DNA of 18,524 bases from Bacillota bacterium (GCA_023450835.1 JAEXGM010000252.1:1-18524), one strand, 5' to 3'; counted from the first letter of the stretch, positions 1-6,443 are shown. Numbers and translations are program-made. Notes: generated by a model from the letters alone, not told the origin.

Positions 1-9
1 AAAAAGTAC

Positions 10-38
10 TTGACAACGTTTATATTTGTAACTATAAT
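10..38 (+). promoter_or_regulatory. Consensus sigma-A promoter of the Rrf2 operon
   Basis: TTGACA at 10-15 and TATAAT at 33-38 are separated by exactly 17 bp, a perfect match to the vegetative consensus. Transcription should begin near 45, which leaves only about 14 nt before the ATG, so the ribosome binding site sits at the extreme 5' end of the mRNA. Confidence 0.85.
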
Positions 39-47
39 TGTTACAAA
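25..47. promoter_or_regulatory. Perfect inverted repeat over the -10 box, probable Rrf2 operator
   Basis: TTTGTAAC (25-32) and GTTACAAA (40-47) form a perfect 8-bp inverted repeat around a 7-bp centre that is largely the -10 hexamer. A dimer bound here would block RNA polymerase. Because it directly precedes the Rrf2 gene, the inferred role is autorepression of the operon. I do not recognise the motif as the site of a characterised Rrf2 protein. Confidence 0.7.
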
Positions 48-58
48 AGGAGGTGCTT

Positions 59-469
59 ATGTATTCCACCAAACTATCGGTCAGTATTCATATTTTAAGT
101 GTAATTGCATTGACAGAGGCTCAGCCCGTTACATCTGAGTACATTGCTTCCAGCATTAACACTAATCCTGTGCTTGTACGGCGCCTGATGAGTCGTTTGA
201 AGAAAGCTAAGCTGATTGAGACGAGTACAAAACTTGGTGTTACGGGGCTTGCAAGAAAAGAAGCTGATATTACACTTCTTGATATCTTCCTTGCGGTAGA
301 GGACCATCCTCAGTTGTTCAGCATACATGACAATACCAACCCGGAATGTCCCGTAGGTGCGAATATTGAAAGTACTCTGAAACGCTTATATGATACTATT
401 CAAAAGGCTACTGAAAAAGAGCTGTCTGTTATTACGCTGGCAGAAGTCACAAAGGAATTTATTCCATAG
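59..469 (+). CDS. Rrf2 family transcriptional regulator (YwnA-like)
   Basis: This is a 136-residue winged-helix regulator. The Rrf2 signature is clear: an N-terminal helix-turn-helix with NTNPVLVRRLMSRLKKAKLIE as the recognition region (about residues 34-55), ADITLLDIFLAVE before the dimerisation helix, and an ECPVGANI segment near residue 100. It has one cysteine there rather than the three that hold a [2Fe-2S] cluster in IscR or NsrR, so a thiol or ligand sensor is more likely than an Fe-S one. I chose the ATG at 59 because AAAAGGAGGTG (45-55) precedes it; the in-frame ATG at 38 lies inside the promoter. It heads an operon with a YwnB-like protein and an FMN reductase, an arrangement that recalls ywnA-ywnB of Bacillus. 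It probably represses its own operon through the palindrome at 25-47. Confidence 0.9.
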   Translation: MYSTKLSVSIHILSVIALTEAQPVTSEYIASSINTNPVLVRRLMSRLKKAKLIETSTKLGVTGLARKEADITLLDIFLAVEDHPQLFSIHDNTNPECPVGANIESTLKRLYDTIQKATEKELSVITLAEVTKEFIP

Positions 470-508
470 TAAGGTTATTTTTTCAACTACGGGCTGAAAG
501 GAGCTATT

Positions 509-1150
509 ATGAAACTTGCAATCATTGGCGCAACCGGCATGGCCGGTACCGCGCTGTACAAAGAAAGCGTGTCACGCGGACACGATGTTACAGCAATTGT
601 TCGAAATAGAGATAAAGCCGTCTCTTTGCTGGGAAGCGATGTAAAAGTGATAGAAAAAGATGTATTTAATCTGACAAAATCAGATCTTAAGGATTTTGAC
701 GTCATCATAAACGCTTTTGCAACAACTCCCGATAAAGCGTACTTACATTTGGACTTGGCTGCAAAGCTGATTTCTCTGTTCAGGGAAACAGAAAGTCCAC
801 GGTTATTCTTTATTCTCGGCGCAGGAAGTCTGCTCGATCAAAAAGGAGAGCTGTTCCTGGACACTTTAAAAACTATTCCGGATGCCGCTTCTTGGATTTC
901 TATTCCCATTGAGGCCTACAAAGCTCTTAACTTCTTACGCAGTATCGAGAATGTTAACTGGGTAGGGGTATCTCCTTCGGCAGAGTTTGTCGCCGGAGAA
1001 GCAACCGTTCCGGTTTTAGGCAAAGATCACCTGCTGACATCTGCAAAGGGTGAGTCACTTGTAACAAGCGGAACAATGGCAGTAGCTATTCTAAATGAAA
1101 TAGAAAATCCGCGATTTATCCGTACAAGATTTACAGTATGTAATCAGTAA
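509..1150 (+). CDS. NAD(P)-binding oxidoreductase, atypical SDR, YwnB-like
   Basis: The 213-residue protein begins with a Rossmann dinucleotide-binding loop, GATGMAG (residues 8-14, GxxGxxG), followed by a beta-alpha unit ending in VTAIVRN, typical of atypical short-chain dehydrogenases and NAD(P)H-binding proteins. The FILGAGSLL segment and the C-terminal NEIENPRFIRTRFTV segment match the YwnB/flavin-reductase-like family, which lacks the classical YxxxK active site. The substrate is unknown; relatives are described as NAD(P)H-dependent reductases or redox sensors. A strong GAAAGGAG site (496-503) fixes the ATG. It lies 39 nt after the Rrf2 regulator and 37 nt before the FMN reductase, so co-transcription is likely. 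Confidence 0.85.
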   Translation: MKLAIIGATGMAGTALYKESVSRGHDVTAIVRNRDKAVSLLGSDVKVIEKDVFNLTKSDLKDFDVIINAFATTPDKAYLHLDLAAKLISLFRETESPRLFFILGAGSLLDQKGELFLDTLKTIPDAASWISIPIEAYKALNFLRSIENVNWVGVSPSAEFVAGEATVPVLGKDHLLTSAKGESLVTSGTMAVAILNEIENPRFIRTRFTVCNQ

Positions 1151-1187
1151 TTTTCACACAAAAAATATATATAATTGGAGGTATATT

Positions 1188-1736
1188 ATGAGTAAATTAA
1201 TTGGTATTATTACGGGCAGTTTGAGAAAGAATTCTTTTTCCGGAAGTATTGCTGAGTATGTAAAGGCTCATGCACCAGAAGGTTTCGAGTTTAAATTTAT
1301 TGATATCAGCGGGCTTCCTCTTTACAATCAAGACTATGACGGTGCAGATCCTGAGGAGTACACTGTATTCCGCAATGAAATACAGGCTCTGGATGGCGTA
1401 CTCTTCATCACGCCGGAACACAACCGTTCAATTCCTGCAGCATTAAAAAATGCACTTGATGTAGGTTCCCGTCCATATGGAAAAAATGTTTGGAACGGCA
1501 AACCGGGTGCTATTATCAGTCAGTCCCCCGGAGGAATCGGCGGCTTTGGGGCGAATCATCACCTGCGCCAGATACTCTCTTTCTTAAATGTTCCGACCCT
1601 TGCTCAGCCAGAAGCGTATATTGGTGCTTACCACACTTTAATCGATGAAAGCGGTGCATTAAGCAATACAGGTACAAAAGAGTTCGTTGACAGCTTTTTA
1701 GCTGCTTTTGCTTCCTGGGTTGAAAAGCTTTCCTAA
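1188..1736 (+). CDS. NADPH-dependent FMN/quinone reductase (ChrR/azoreductase-like)
   Basis: This 182-residue flavodoxin-fold protein belongs to the NADPH_dep_FMN_reductase family. Visible motifs are GSLRKNSFS near the N-terminus (phosphate-binding loop for FMN), TPEHNRSIPAALKNALD in the middle (the family's TPEYN-S-pg-LKNalDw region), and SPGGIGGFGANHHLRQIL near residue 105. Relatives reduce quinones, azo dyes or chromate by two-electron transfer from NAD(P)H, protecting the cell from redox cyclers. TTGGAGG (1175-1181) precedes the ATG. It is the last gene of the Rrf2 operon and is followed by a terminator at 1751-1792. The likely inducer is an electrophile or quinone sensed by the Rrf2 protein; this is inference. 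Confidence 0.9.
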   Translation: MSKLIGIITGSLRKNSFSGSIAEYVKAHAPEGFEFKFIDISGLPLYNQDYDGADPEEYTVFRNEIQALDGVLFITPEHNRSIPAALKNALDVGSRPYGKNVWNGKPGAIISQSPGGIGGFGANHHLRQILSFLNVPTLAQPEAYIGAYHTLIDESGALSNTGTKEFVDSFLAAFASWVEKLS

Positions 1737-1750
1737 ATTCTGATTATTAT

Positions 1751-1792
1751 AGGGCTTACGAGTTATTTCACAGCTTGTAGGCCCTATTTTTA
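1751..1792 (+). terminator. Intrinsic terminator of the Rrf2 operon
   Basis: AGGGCTTACGAG (1751-1762) pairs over all 12 positions, with two G-U pairs, with CTTGTAGGCCCT (1774-1785) across an 11-nt loop. A T-rich tail, ATTTTTAT, follows. Confidence 0.85.
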
Positions 1793-1811
1793 TTGTTGAG
1801 GAGGTGTTTAC

Positions 1812-1889
1812 ATGTCAATACTACCGCACTATAACGAGTACATTTTCAAAATAATACAAGCCGGGTTTCATATCCAGTTTTTGATTTGA
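1812..1889 (+). CDS. Possible 25-residue peptide or truncated gene remnant
   Basis: An ATG at 1812 opens a 25-codon frame beginning MSILPHYNEYIFKIIQAGF and ending at TGA 1887-1889. It is preceded by a near-ideal site, GAGGAGGTG (1798-1806). The reading frame does not continue recognisably, and I match it to no family. The site starts only a few bases after the T-tract of the preceding terminator, so translation would need read-through or a promoter hidden in the terminator. It could be a true small peptide or the surviving 5' end of a lost gene. Confidence 0.35.
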   Translation: MSILPHYNEYIFKIIQAGFHIQFLI

Positions 1890-1914
1890 TAGATACTTTT
1901 TGTTATGATTTCAG

Positions 1915-1952
1915 AAAACTCTTGCCTTGGTCTGAACTCCAAGTGATAAAAT
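1915..1952 (+). promoter_or_regulatory. MerR-type promoter and operator of the flavodoxin gene
   Basis: The -35 TTGCCT (1922-1927) and -10 TAAAAT (1947-1952) are 19 bp apart, the overlong spacing typical of MerR-activated promoters. The spacer contains the dyad CTTGG...CCAAG with an AACTCCAAG right arm. Positions 1915-1944 match 3101-3130, in front of larE, at 26 of 30 bases. The likely regulator is encoded at 2597-2983. Confidence 0.75.
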
Positions 1953-1964
1953 AGATGTTAAAAA

Positions 1965-2005
1965 GATAATGTTGAGCATAAATTATAAGCCATTCAACAT
2001 TTATC
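1965..2005 (+). promoter_or_regulatory. Stem-loop in the 5' leader of the flavodoxin mRNA
   Basis: AATGTTGA (1968-1975) pairs perfectly with TCAACATT (1994-2001), and GAT/ATC extends the stem beyond a one-base bulge. The loop is 18 nt. It ends a few bases before the ribosome binding site at 2009-2015 and has no T-tract, so it may affect stability or translation rather than termination. Confidence 0.4.
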
Positions 2006-2024
2006 CCTCAGGAGGTATAAAAAC

Positions 2025-2534
2025 ATGGCAAAAGAATTGATTGTATATTTCTCAAGAAAAGGTAATAATTATGTGAATGGTTCAATCAGGGATTTATCTG
2101 TTGGAAATACAGAAGTAGCCGCTAAGATACTGCAGGAATTAACAGGTGCAGATATTTATCAGATTGAGCCTGTAATAGAATATGATGTTGATTACAATAT
2201 CTGTACGGAAGAAGCGAAAGGGGACAAAAAGGCAAATGCGAGACCGGAATTCAAAAATCCGCCAAATACTATTGAGCTTTATGACTTGATTTATCTTATG
2301 TTTCCAAACTATTGGGGTACAATGCCAATGCATGTATGGACCTTCCTTGAAAAATATGATTTTACAGGCAAAACAATAAAACCTTTCTGTACCCATGAAG
2401 GAAGCAGAATGGGCAGCAGCGAAAGTGATATAAGAAAGCTTTGTCCTGCAGCCAAGGTTAAAAAAGGGCTGGCTGTCCACGGCGGAAGTGTTGGTATGTC
2501 AAAGGCAGAAATTGAGCAATGGATATCAGATTAA
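2025..2534 (+). CDS. Flavodoxin-like protein
   Basis: This 169-residue protein starts ELIVYFSRKGNNY, the beta1/phosphate-binding loop of the flavodoxin_4 type. It continues with ELTGADIYQIEP, the YDLIYLMFPNYWGTMPMHVWTFLEKYDFTGKTIKPFCTHEGS core that recognises the FMN isoalloxazine ring, and a GLAVHGGSV C-terminal strand. Such proteins carry FMN and act as electron carriers or small quinone-type reductases. CAGGAGG (2009-2015) sets the start. The gene lies 62 nt upstream of the MerR regulator and has a MerR-type promoter, so the two likely form one autoregulated transcription unit. The redox partner is not shown by the sequence. Confidence 0.88.
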   Translation: MAKELIVYFSRKGNNYVNGSIRDLSVGNTEVAAKILQELTGADIYQIEPVIEYDVDYNICTEEAKGDKKANARPEFKNPPNTIELYDLIYLMFPNYWGTMPMHVWTFLEKYDFTGKTIKPFCTHEGSRMGSSESDIRKLCPAAKVKKGLAVHGGSVGMSKAEIEQWISD

Positions 2535-2596
2535 TCATACAGAAAACTATTGATATCCAAATAATGCAATACAGTTTTATAAAGGAGTAAAATACA

Positions 2597-2983
2597 ATGA
2601 CAATCGCAGAGGTAAGCAAAAAATATAATTTGACCGCAGATACCTTACGCTATTATGAGCGTATCGGGTTGATCCCGCCTGTTAATCGCAGCACCAGCGG
2701 TAATAGAGATTATACGGAAGAGGACTGCAGATGGGTATATTTTATTAAATGCATGAGAAATGCCGGCCTTTCCATCGAGCTTCTTGTTGAATATGTAACC
2801 TTATTCCAGCAGGGTAAAGATACCATAGGCATAAGAAAAGATTTATTGCTGGAGCAGCGAAAGCAAATCGTTGATAAAATCGAAGATCTGCAAAGCACCC
2901 TGAGCTATCTGGATAAAAAGATAGACGGCTATGAAGAAAACATGCCAAAGTTCGAAGACACCTTAAAGAAATTTGAGGAATAA
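2597..2983 (+). CDS. MerR family regulator, AdhR/NmlR-like, with Cys52
   Basis: The 128-residue protein has the MerR N-terminal winged helix: MTIAEVSKKYNLTADTLRYYERIGLIPPV, then RDYTEEDCRWVYFIKCMRNAGLSIE. A long C-terminal coiled coil (about residues 80-127) forms the dimer interface, with no extended ligand domain. There are two cysteines, C44 and C52. In Bacillus AdhR a cysteine at position 52 senses aldehydes such as formaldehyde and methylglyoxal; its presence here suggests thiol-based electrophile sensing. AAAGGAG precedes the ATG. The flanking genes (flavodoxin, larE, aldo/keto reductases) and two matching 19-bp-spacer promoters point to a local regulon. The exact inducer is unknown. 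Confidence 0.92.
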   Translation: MTIAEVSKKYNLTADTLRYYERIGLIPPVNRSTSGNRDYTEEDCRWVYFIKCMRNAGLSIELLVEYVTLFQQGKDTIGIRKDLLLEQRKQIVDKIEDLQSTLSYLDKKIDGYEENMPKFEDTLKKFEE

Positions 2984-2988
2984 ATCAT

Positions 2989-3039
2989 AATCCCTATCAT
3001 CGGTGTATTGCTTTAATACAAGGATAATAGGGATTTTTT
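2989..3039 (+). terminator. Intrinsic terminator after the MerR gene
   Basis: AATCCCTATCAT (2989-3000) pairs with ATAATAGGGATT (3024-3035) with a single mismatch. An inner stem, TGTATT/AATACA, caps the hairpin and a run of T ends at 3039. It separates the flavodoxin-merR unit from larE. Confidence 0.85.
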
Positions 3040-3100
3040 CTTGCATGAATTTACCCTTGCAAACACGAATTTACCTTTTCATTTTACAATAACTTTATAA

Positions 3101-3138
3101 AAAACTCTTGACATGGACTTAACTCCAAGTTGTAAGCT
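3101..3138 (+). promoter_or_regulatory. MerR-type promoter and operator of larE
   Basis: TTGACA (3108-3113) and a weak -10 TAAGCT (3133-3138) are 19 bp apart. The spacer holds the dyad TGGACTTAACTCCA. Positions 3101-3130 repeat the element at 1915-1944 with only four substitutions. A consensus -35 with a poor, over-spaced -10 fits activation by a MerR protein twisting the DNA. Confidence 0.78.
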
Positions 3139-3175
3139 AGCTTTAAAGATAAAAATACATAATCCGGAGGTTATT

Positions 3176-3979
3176 ATGCGATTGGATGAAAAATACCAGT
3201 TACTGAAAGATAATATCAGAAAAAGAGGAAGTGCGGCAATTGCATATTCAGGCGGCGTAGACAGCACTTTTTTAATTAAAGTTTCGCAAGAAGTGCTGGG
3301 TGACAGACTCATAGCCATTACAGCCACTTCTTCTACTTATCCCGAAAGGGAACTAAAAGAAGCAATACAATATGCAAAGGATATGGGAGTTAAACAAATT
3401 ATCATATCTTCTGAGGAACTGGATATTGAAGGCTTTGCCAGTAATCCCAAAAACAGATGCTACTATTGCAAAAAAGAGCTTTTTACAAAATTAAAGAAAA
3501 CAGCGGAAGATAATAATATGGAATATGTATTTGACGGGTCAAACTATGATGATATCGGCGATTACAGACCAGGTATGCAGGCAGCGGAGGAACTCGGCGT
3601 AATAAGTCCTTTAAAGGAAGCTATGATGACAAAAGAAGATATAAGAGAACTCTCAAAGAATCTTGGCCTTCCGACCTGGGATAAACCTTCCTTTGCCTGT
3701 CTGTCCTCCCGATTTCCTTACGGCAACCAGATTACGGCTCCAAAGCTTAAGATGGTGGAAGAAGCGGAGCAGTTCTTACTGGATTTAGGATTTCGTCAGG
3801 TGAGAGTCAGGCATCATGGGGATATGGCAAGAATAGAAGTGTCCCCTGAGGAAAGGGAAAAATTCTATAGCGCGGCAATTATGGATGAGGTGGGACAGAA
3901 ACTAAAATCTTTTGGTTTTACCTATATTACATTGGATTTATTGGGCTACAGGACCGGCAGTATGAACGAAGTTCTATAG
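3176..3979 (+). CDS. larE: ATP-dependent sacrificial sulfur transferase LarE
   Basis: This 267-residue protein is a PP-loop ATP pyrophosphatase with SGGVDST at residues 25-31. LarE family proteins adenylylate a nicotinate-derived dinucleotide and insert sulfur to build the nickel-pincer cofactor of lactate racemase. C175 in DKPSFACLSSRF aligns with the sacrificial cysteine (Cys176) of Lactiplantibacillus LarE. A CxxC pair, C95 and C98 in NRCYYCKKELF, is also present; with C175 this matches the Thermotoga-type LarE, in which three cysteines bind a [4Fe-4S] cluster that delivers sulfur catalytically. The ATG at 3176 follows CCGGAGG (3164-3170); the in-frame ATG at 3113 lies in the promoter's -35 and is rejected. 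No larA, larB or larC is in the window. MerR control suggests a stress-linked role, which is inference. Confidence 0.9.
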   Translation: MRLDEKYQLLKDNIRKRGSAAIAYSGGVDSTFLIKVSQEVLGDRLIAITATSSTYPERELKEAIQYAKDMGVKQIIISSEELDIEGFASNPKNRCYYCKKELFTKLKKTAEDNNMEYVFDGSNYDDIGDYRPGMQAAEELGVISPLKEAMMTKEDIRELSKNLGLPTWDKPSFACLSSRFPYGNQITAPKLKMVEEAEQFLLDLGFRQVRVRHHGDMARIEVSPEEREKFYSAAIMDEVGQKLKSFGFTYITLDLLGYRTGSMNEVL

Positions 3980-4020
3980 TAATCATAATTATTCCTTACA
4001 ATAATCGGTTTTACTTGCTG

Positions 4021-4048
4021 TTAAAAGCAGCTTAAAAATAAATATAAT
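4021..4048 (+). promoter_or_regulatory. Possible promoter before the first aldo/keto reductase
   Basis: TTAAAA (4021-4026) and TATAAT (4043-4048) lie 16 bp apart in the 86-nt gap after larE. The -35 is weak. Read-through from larE is equally possible since no terminator is visible between the genes. Confidence 0.3.
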
Positions 4049-4065
4049 AATAAGGAGGCAGTAAA

Positions 4066-5028
4066 ATGGAGTATTCAAAACTAGGAAATTCCGATCTTTT
4101 CGTTTCGCGTCTTTGTGTAGGCTGTATGAGCTTTGGTGATCCGGCAAGTAATATGCATGCCTGGACACTTAACCCGGAAGAAAGTGAAGAGCTTATTAAA
4201 CGCGCACTTGATTTAGGCATTAATTTCTTTGACACCGCCAATACCTATTCAGCAGGCACCAGTGAAGAATATCTTGGCCGTGCCATCAAGAATAATACGG
4301 CACGTGATAAGGTAGTAATTGCAACCAAGGTGTATTTTAATGAGGGTAACCTCTCAAGAGAGGCAATATTACGTGAAATAGACGGTTCGCTGAAGCGGCT
4401 GGGCACTGACTATGTAGATCTCTATATTATTCACCGGTTTGATTACAATACTCCCATTGAGGAGACCATGGAAGCTCTTGACAGCCTTGTAAAGGCAGGT
4501 AAGGTAAGAGCACTTGGTGCCTCTGCTATGTATGGTTATCAATTTCATAATATGCAGCTGGCTGCTGAGAAAAACGGCTGGACCCCTTTTGTTTCAATGC
4601 AGGACCACTATAATCTTCTTTATCGCGAAGATGAACGGGAACTTATACCAATCTGTAATCAGCAGAATGTTGCTCGGACACCCTACAGTCCTCTTGCTGC
4701 CGGACGCTTGTCCCGCCTTGAATGGAAAACGGGTACCATGCGCAGCCAGACCGACAAAACGGCAATTTCTAAGTATGACAGTACGCAGGAAACCGATTAT
4801 ACCATCGTGCTTCGCGTAAATGAACTTGCCGGTAAGTATAATGCCACAATGACCCAGATTGCTCTTGCCTGGCAGTTTGCAAAGGGGGTAACGGCACCGA
4901 TTATCGGTGCAACGAAGGCAAAGTATTTTGATGATGCCGCCGGAGCTTTTCAGGTAAAACTCACGGAAGAAGATATCGCATACCTTGAAGAACCCTATGT
5001 TCCTCATAAAATTGTAGGTGCCATCTGA
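4066..5028 (+). CDS. Aldo/keto reductase, YajO-like
   Basis: This 320-residue (alpha/beta)8-barrel NADPH-dependent reductase has the complete catalytic tetrad: D56 and Y61 (FFDTANTYSAG), K88 (VIATKV) and H123 (YIIHRF). The segment YIIHRFDYNTPIEETMEALDSLVKAGKVRALGAS closely follows YajO-type aldo/keto reductases. The C-terminal TAPIIGATK region binds the cofactor phosphate. These enzymes reduce aldehydes and ketones to alcohols in the cytoplasm. AAGGAGG (4052-4058) precedes the ATG. It lies between larE and a second aldo/keto reductase, consistent with a carbonyl-detoxification cluster under the AdhR-like regulator; the true substrate is not deducible. Confidence 0.92.
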   Translation: MEYSKLGNSDLFVSRLCVGCMSFGDPASNMHAWTLNPEESEELIKRALDLGINFFDTANTYSAGTSEEYLGRAIKNNTARDKVVIATKVYFNEGNLSREAILREIDGSLKRLGTDYVDLYIIHRFDYNTPIEETMEALDSLVKAGKVRALGASAMYGYQFHNMQLAAEKNGWTPFVSMQDHYNLLYREDERELIPICNQQNVARTPYSPLAAGRLSRLEWKTGTMRSQTDKTAISKYDSTQETDYTIVLRVNELAGKYNATMTQIALAWQFAKGVTAPIIGATKAKYFDDAAGAFQVKLTEEDIAYLEEPYVPHKIVGAI

Positions 5029-5068
5029 TATATTGTTTAATCTGACTAATTAATAAGGAGTAAATTAT

Positions 5069-6172
5069 ATGGTATATAAACCTTTTCAAAACACAAGCCT
5101 TTCTCAGCTTGGAATGGGAAATATGCGCCTGCCGGTGCAAAACGATGAACCCGGCGCCCCTATAGACCGCAAGCGTGCCCAGGAAATCATTGATTATGCT
5201 ATGGAAAACGGAATCAATTACTTTGATACCGCCTATGTATATCATGGAGGTGAATCGGAGAAATTTTTAGGGGAAGCCTTGGTAAAATACCCGCGGGAAA
5301 GCTATTATCTTGCCACAAAATACTTTATTCTTGCCAATCCCGATTATAAGGCGGTATTTGAAGAACAGCTTTCCCGTCTGAATACAGATTACATCGACTT
5401 TTATCTGATTCATGCAATCTTTGATCATACATACCAGCAGTATATCAACAGCGGCTGTATTGCCTATTTCGAAGAGCAGCAAAGACTGGGGCGGATTAAA
5501 TATCTTGGCTTTTCCACTCATTCGAATACTGAAAATCTCACTACCTTTGCAGATTTACGAACATGGGATTTCGCACAGCTTCAGTTGAACTATTTCGACT
5601 GGAAGTTTGGTACCGCGAAACAGGATTATAAAGTATTAACCGATAGAAACATCCCTGTAATCGTAATGGAACCTGTAAGGGGCGGCAGACTTGCCTCCCT
5701 CTCCTCGGAGGCAGAAACCATCCTTAAGGAGGCTCACCCTGACTGGAGCATTTCCTCCTGGGCTTTCCGATGGCTCAAGCGCATGCCCCAGGTCCAGGTC
5801 ATTTTAAGCGGTATGTCAACCCTTGAACAGATACAGGAAAATATTGCTGTCTTTGCTAATGAATCAGCCCTGACCGATGAGGAAGAAACTGTACTGATGC
5901 ATGCTTGTGAAGTCTTTCGCAAGCAGGTAAGCGTTCCCTGCACTGCCTGTCGTTACTGCTGTGATGACTGCCCGGTTGAAATTAATATTCCTGCGGTACT
6001 TGAGGTATATAACCGCTACAAAACGGATGGTAAAGGGGCATTAAACGATATGGGAGATGTTGAATCCAAAGGCAAGGCAGAAGATTGTATCGCCTGCGGA
6101 GCCTGTACCGCCCATTGCCCGCAAAATATCGCCATTAAAGATATTATGCAGGAATTAGCAGCAGCAATGTAA
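5069..6172 (+). CDS. Aldo/keto reductase with C-terminal 2x[4Fe-4S] ferredoxin domain
   Basis: The 367-residue protein combines an aldo/keto reductase barrel (about 1-280) with a ferredoxin-like tail. The tetrad is present: D53 and Y58 (YFDTAYVYHGG), K84 (LATKYF), H115 (YLIHAI). The tail has two complete CxxCxxCxxxCP motifs, C291/C294/C297/C301 and C340/C343/C346/C350, each able to bind a [4Fe-4S] cluster. This architecture (COG1453 type) is common in anaerobes. The clusters suggest electron exchange with ferredoxin or flavodoxin, and a flavodoxin gene lies about 2.5 kb upstream. A TAAGGAG site fixes the ATG. The 40-nt gap after the previous reductase and the terminator-like hairpin at 6224-6256 make it the last gene of the unit. 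Confidence 0.92.
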   Translation: MVYKPFQNTSLSQLGMGNMRLPVQNDEPGAPIDRKRAQEIIDYAMENGINYFDTAYVYHGGESEKFLGEALVKYPRESYYLATKYFILANPDYKAVFEEQLSRLNTDYIDFYLIHAIFDHTYQQYINSGCIAYFEEQQRLGRIKYLGFSTHSNTENLTTFADLRTWDFAQLQLNYFDWKFGTAKQDYKVLTDRNIPVIVMEPVRGGRLASLSSEAETILKEAHPDWSISSWAFRWLKRMPQVQVILSGMSTLEQIQENIAVFANESALTDEEETVLMHACEVFRKQVSVPCTACRYCCDDCPVEINIPAVLEVYNRYKTDGKGALNDMGDVESKGKAEDCIACGACTAHCPQNIAIKDIMQELAAAM

Positions 6173-6223
6173 AAAATAAAGAGAGCATCCTTAAAATCCA
6201 CATATTAACACAACAAGTAACAT

Positions 6224-6256
6224 AAAGGGGAATCTGCATAATGCAGATTCCCCTTT
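6224..6256. terminator. Perfect 15-bp stem hairpin, probable terminator
   Basis: AAAGGGGAATCTGCA (6224-6238) pairs perfectly with TGCAGATTCCCCTTT (6242-6256) around a 3-nt loop. The T-tract is only three bases, so termination may be partial, or the hairpin may mainly protect the mRNA 3' end. Confidence 0.6.
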
Positions 6257-6443
6257 AGCATATCCCTTTGCTTTTGCTAAAAATTCACCAGCTTAAATTC
6301 TTATTTTATCTTTTTATTTGCCTATAGGTAATTCAAAGAAATAAATGCAATGAAAACTATAAATCCCTTTTCGGCTATTTCATTTCGAGATTTATTAACT
6401 AAATTTTAAGGTAAATTTTAATTAAATAAATCCAATATTTAAG

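Noticed and set aside
38..58. Upstream in-frame ATG for the Rrf2 gene
   Set aside because: It lies at the -10 box, upstream of the expected transcription start, and the ribosome binding site at 45-55 serves the ATG at 59.
478..490. 13-nt match TTTTTTCAACTAC shared with 17814-17826
   Set aside because: It is short and AT-rich, the contexts differ, and one copy is part of an inverted repeat the other lacks.
3113..3175. Upstream in-frame ATG extending LarE by 21 residues
   Set aside because: It overlaps the promoter's -35 and MerR operator, and CCGGAGG serves the ATG at 3176.
4594..5007. 137-codon minus-strand frame inside the first aldo/keto reductase gene
   Set aside because: It is fully covered by a clearly conserved enzyme on the plus strand and has no recognisable domain.
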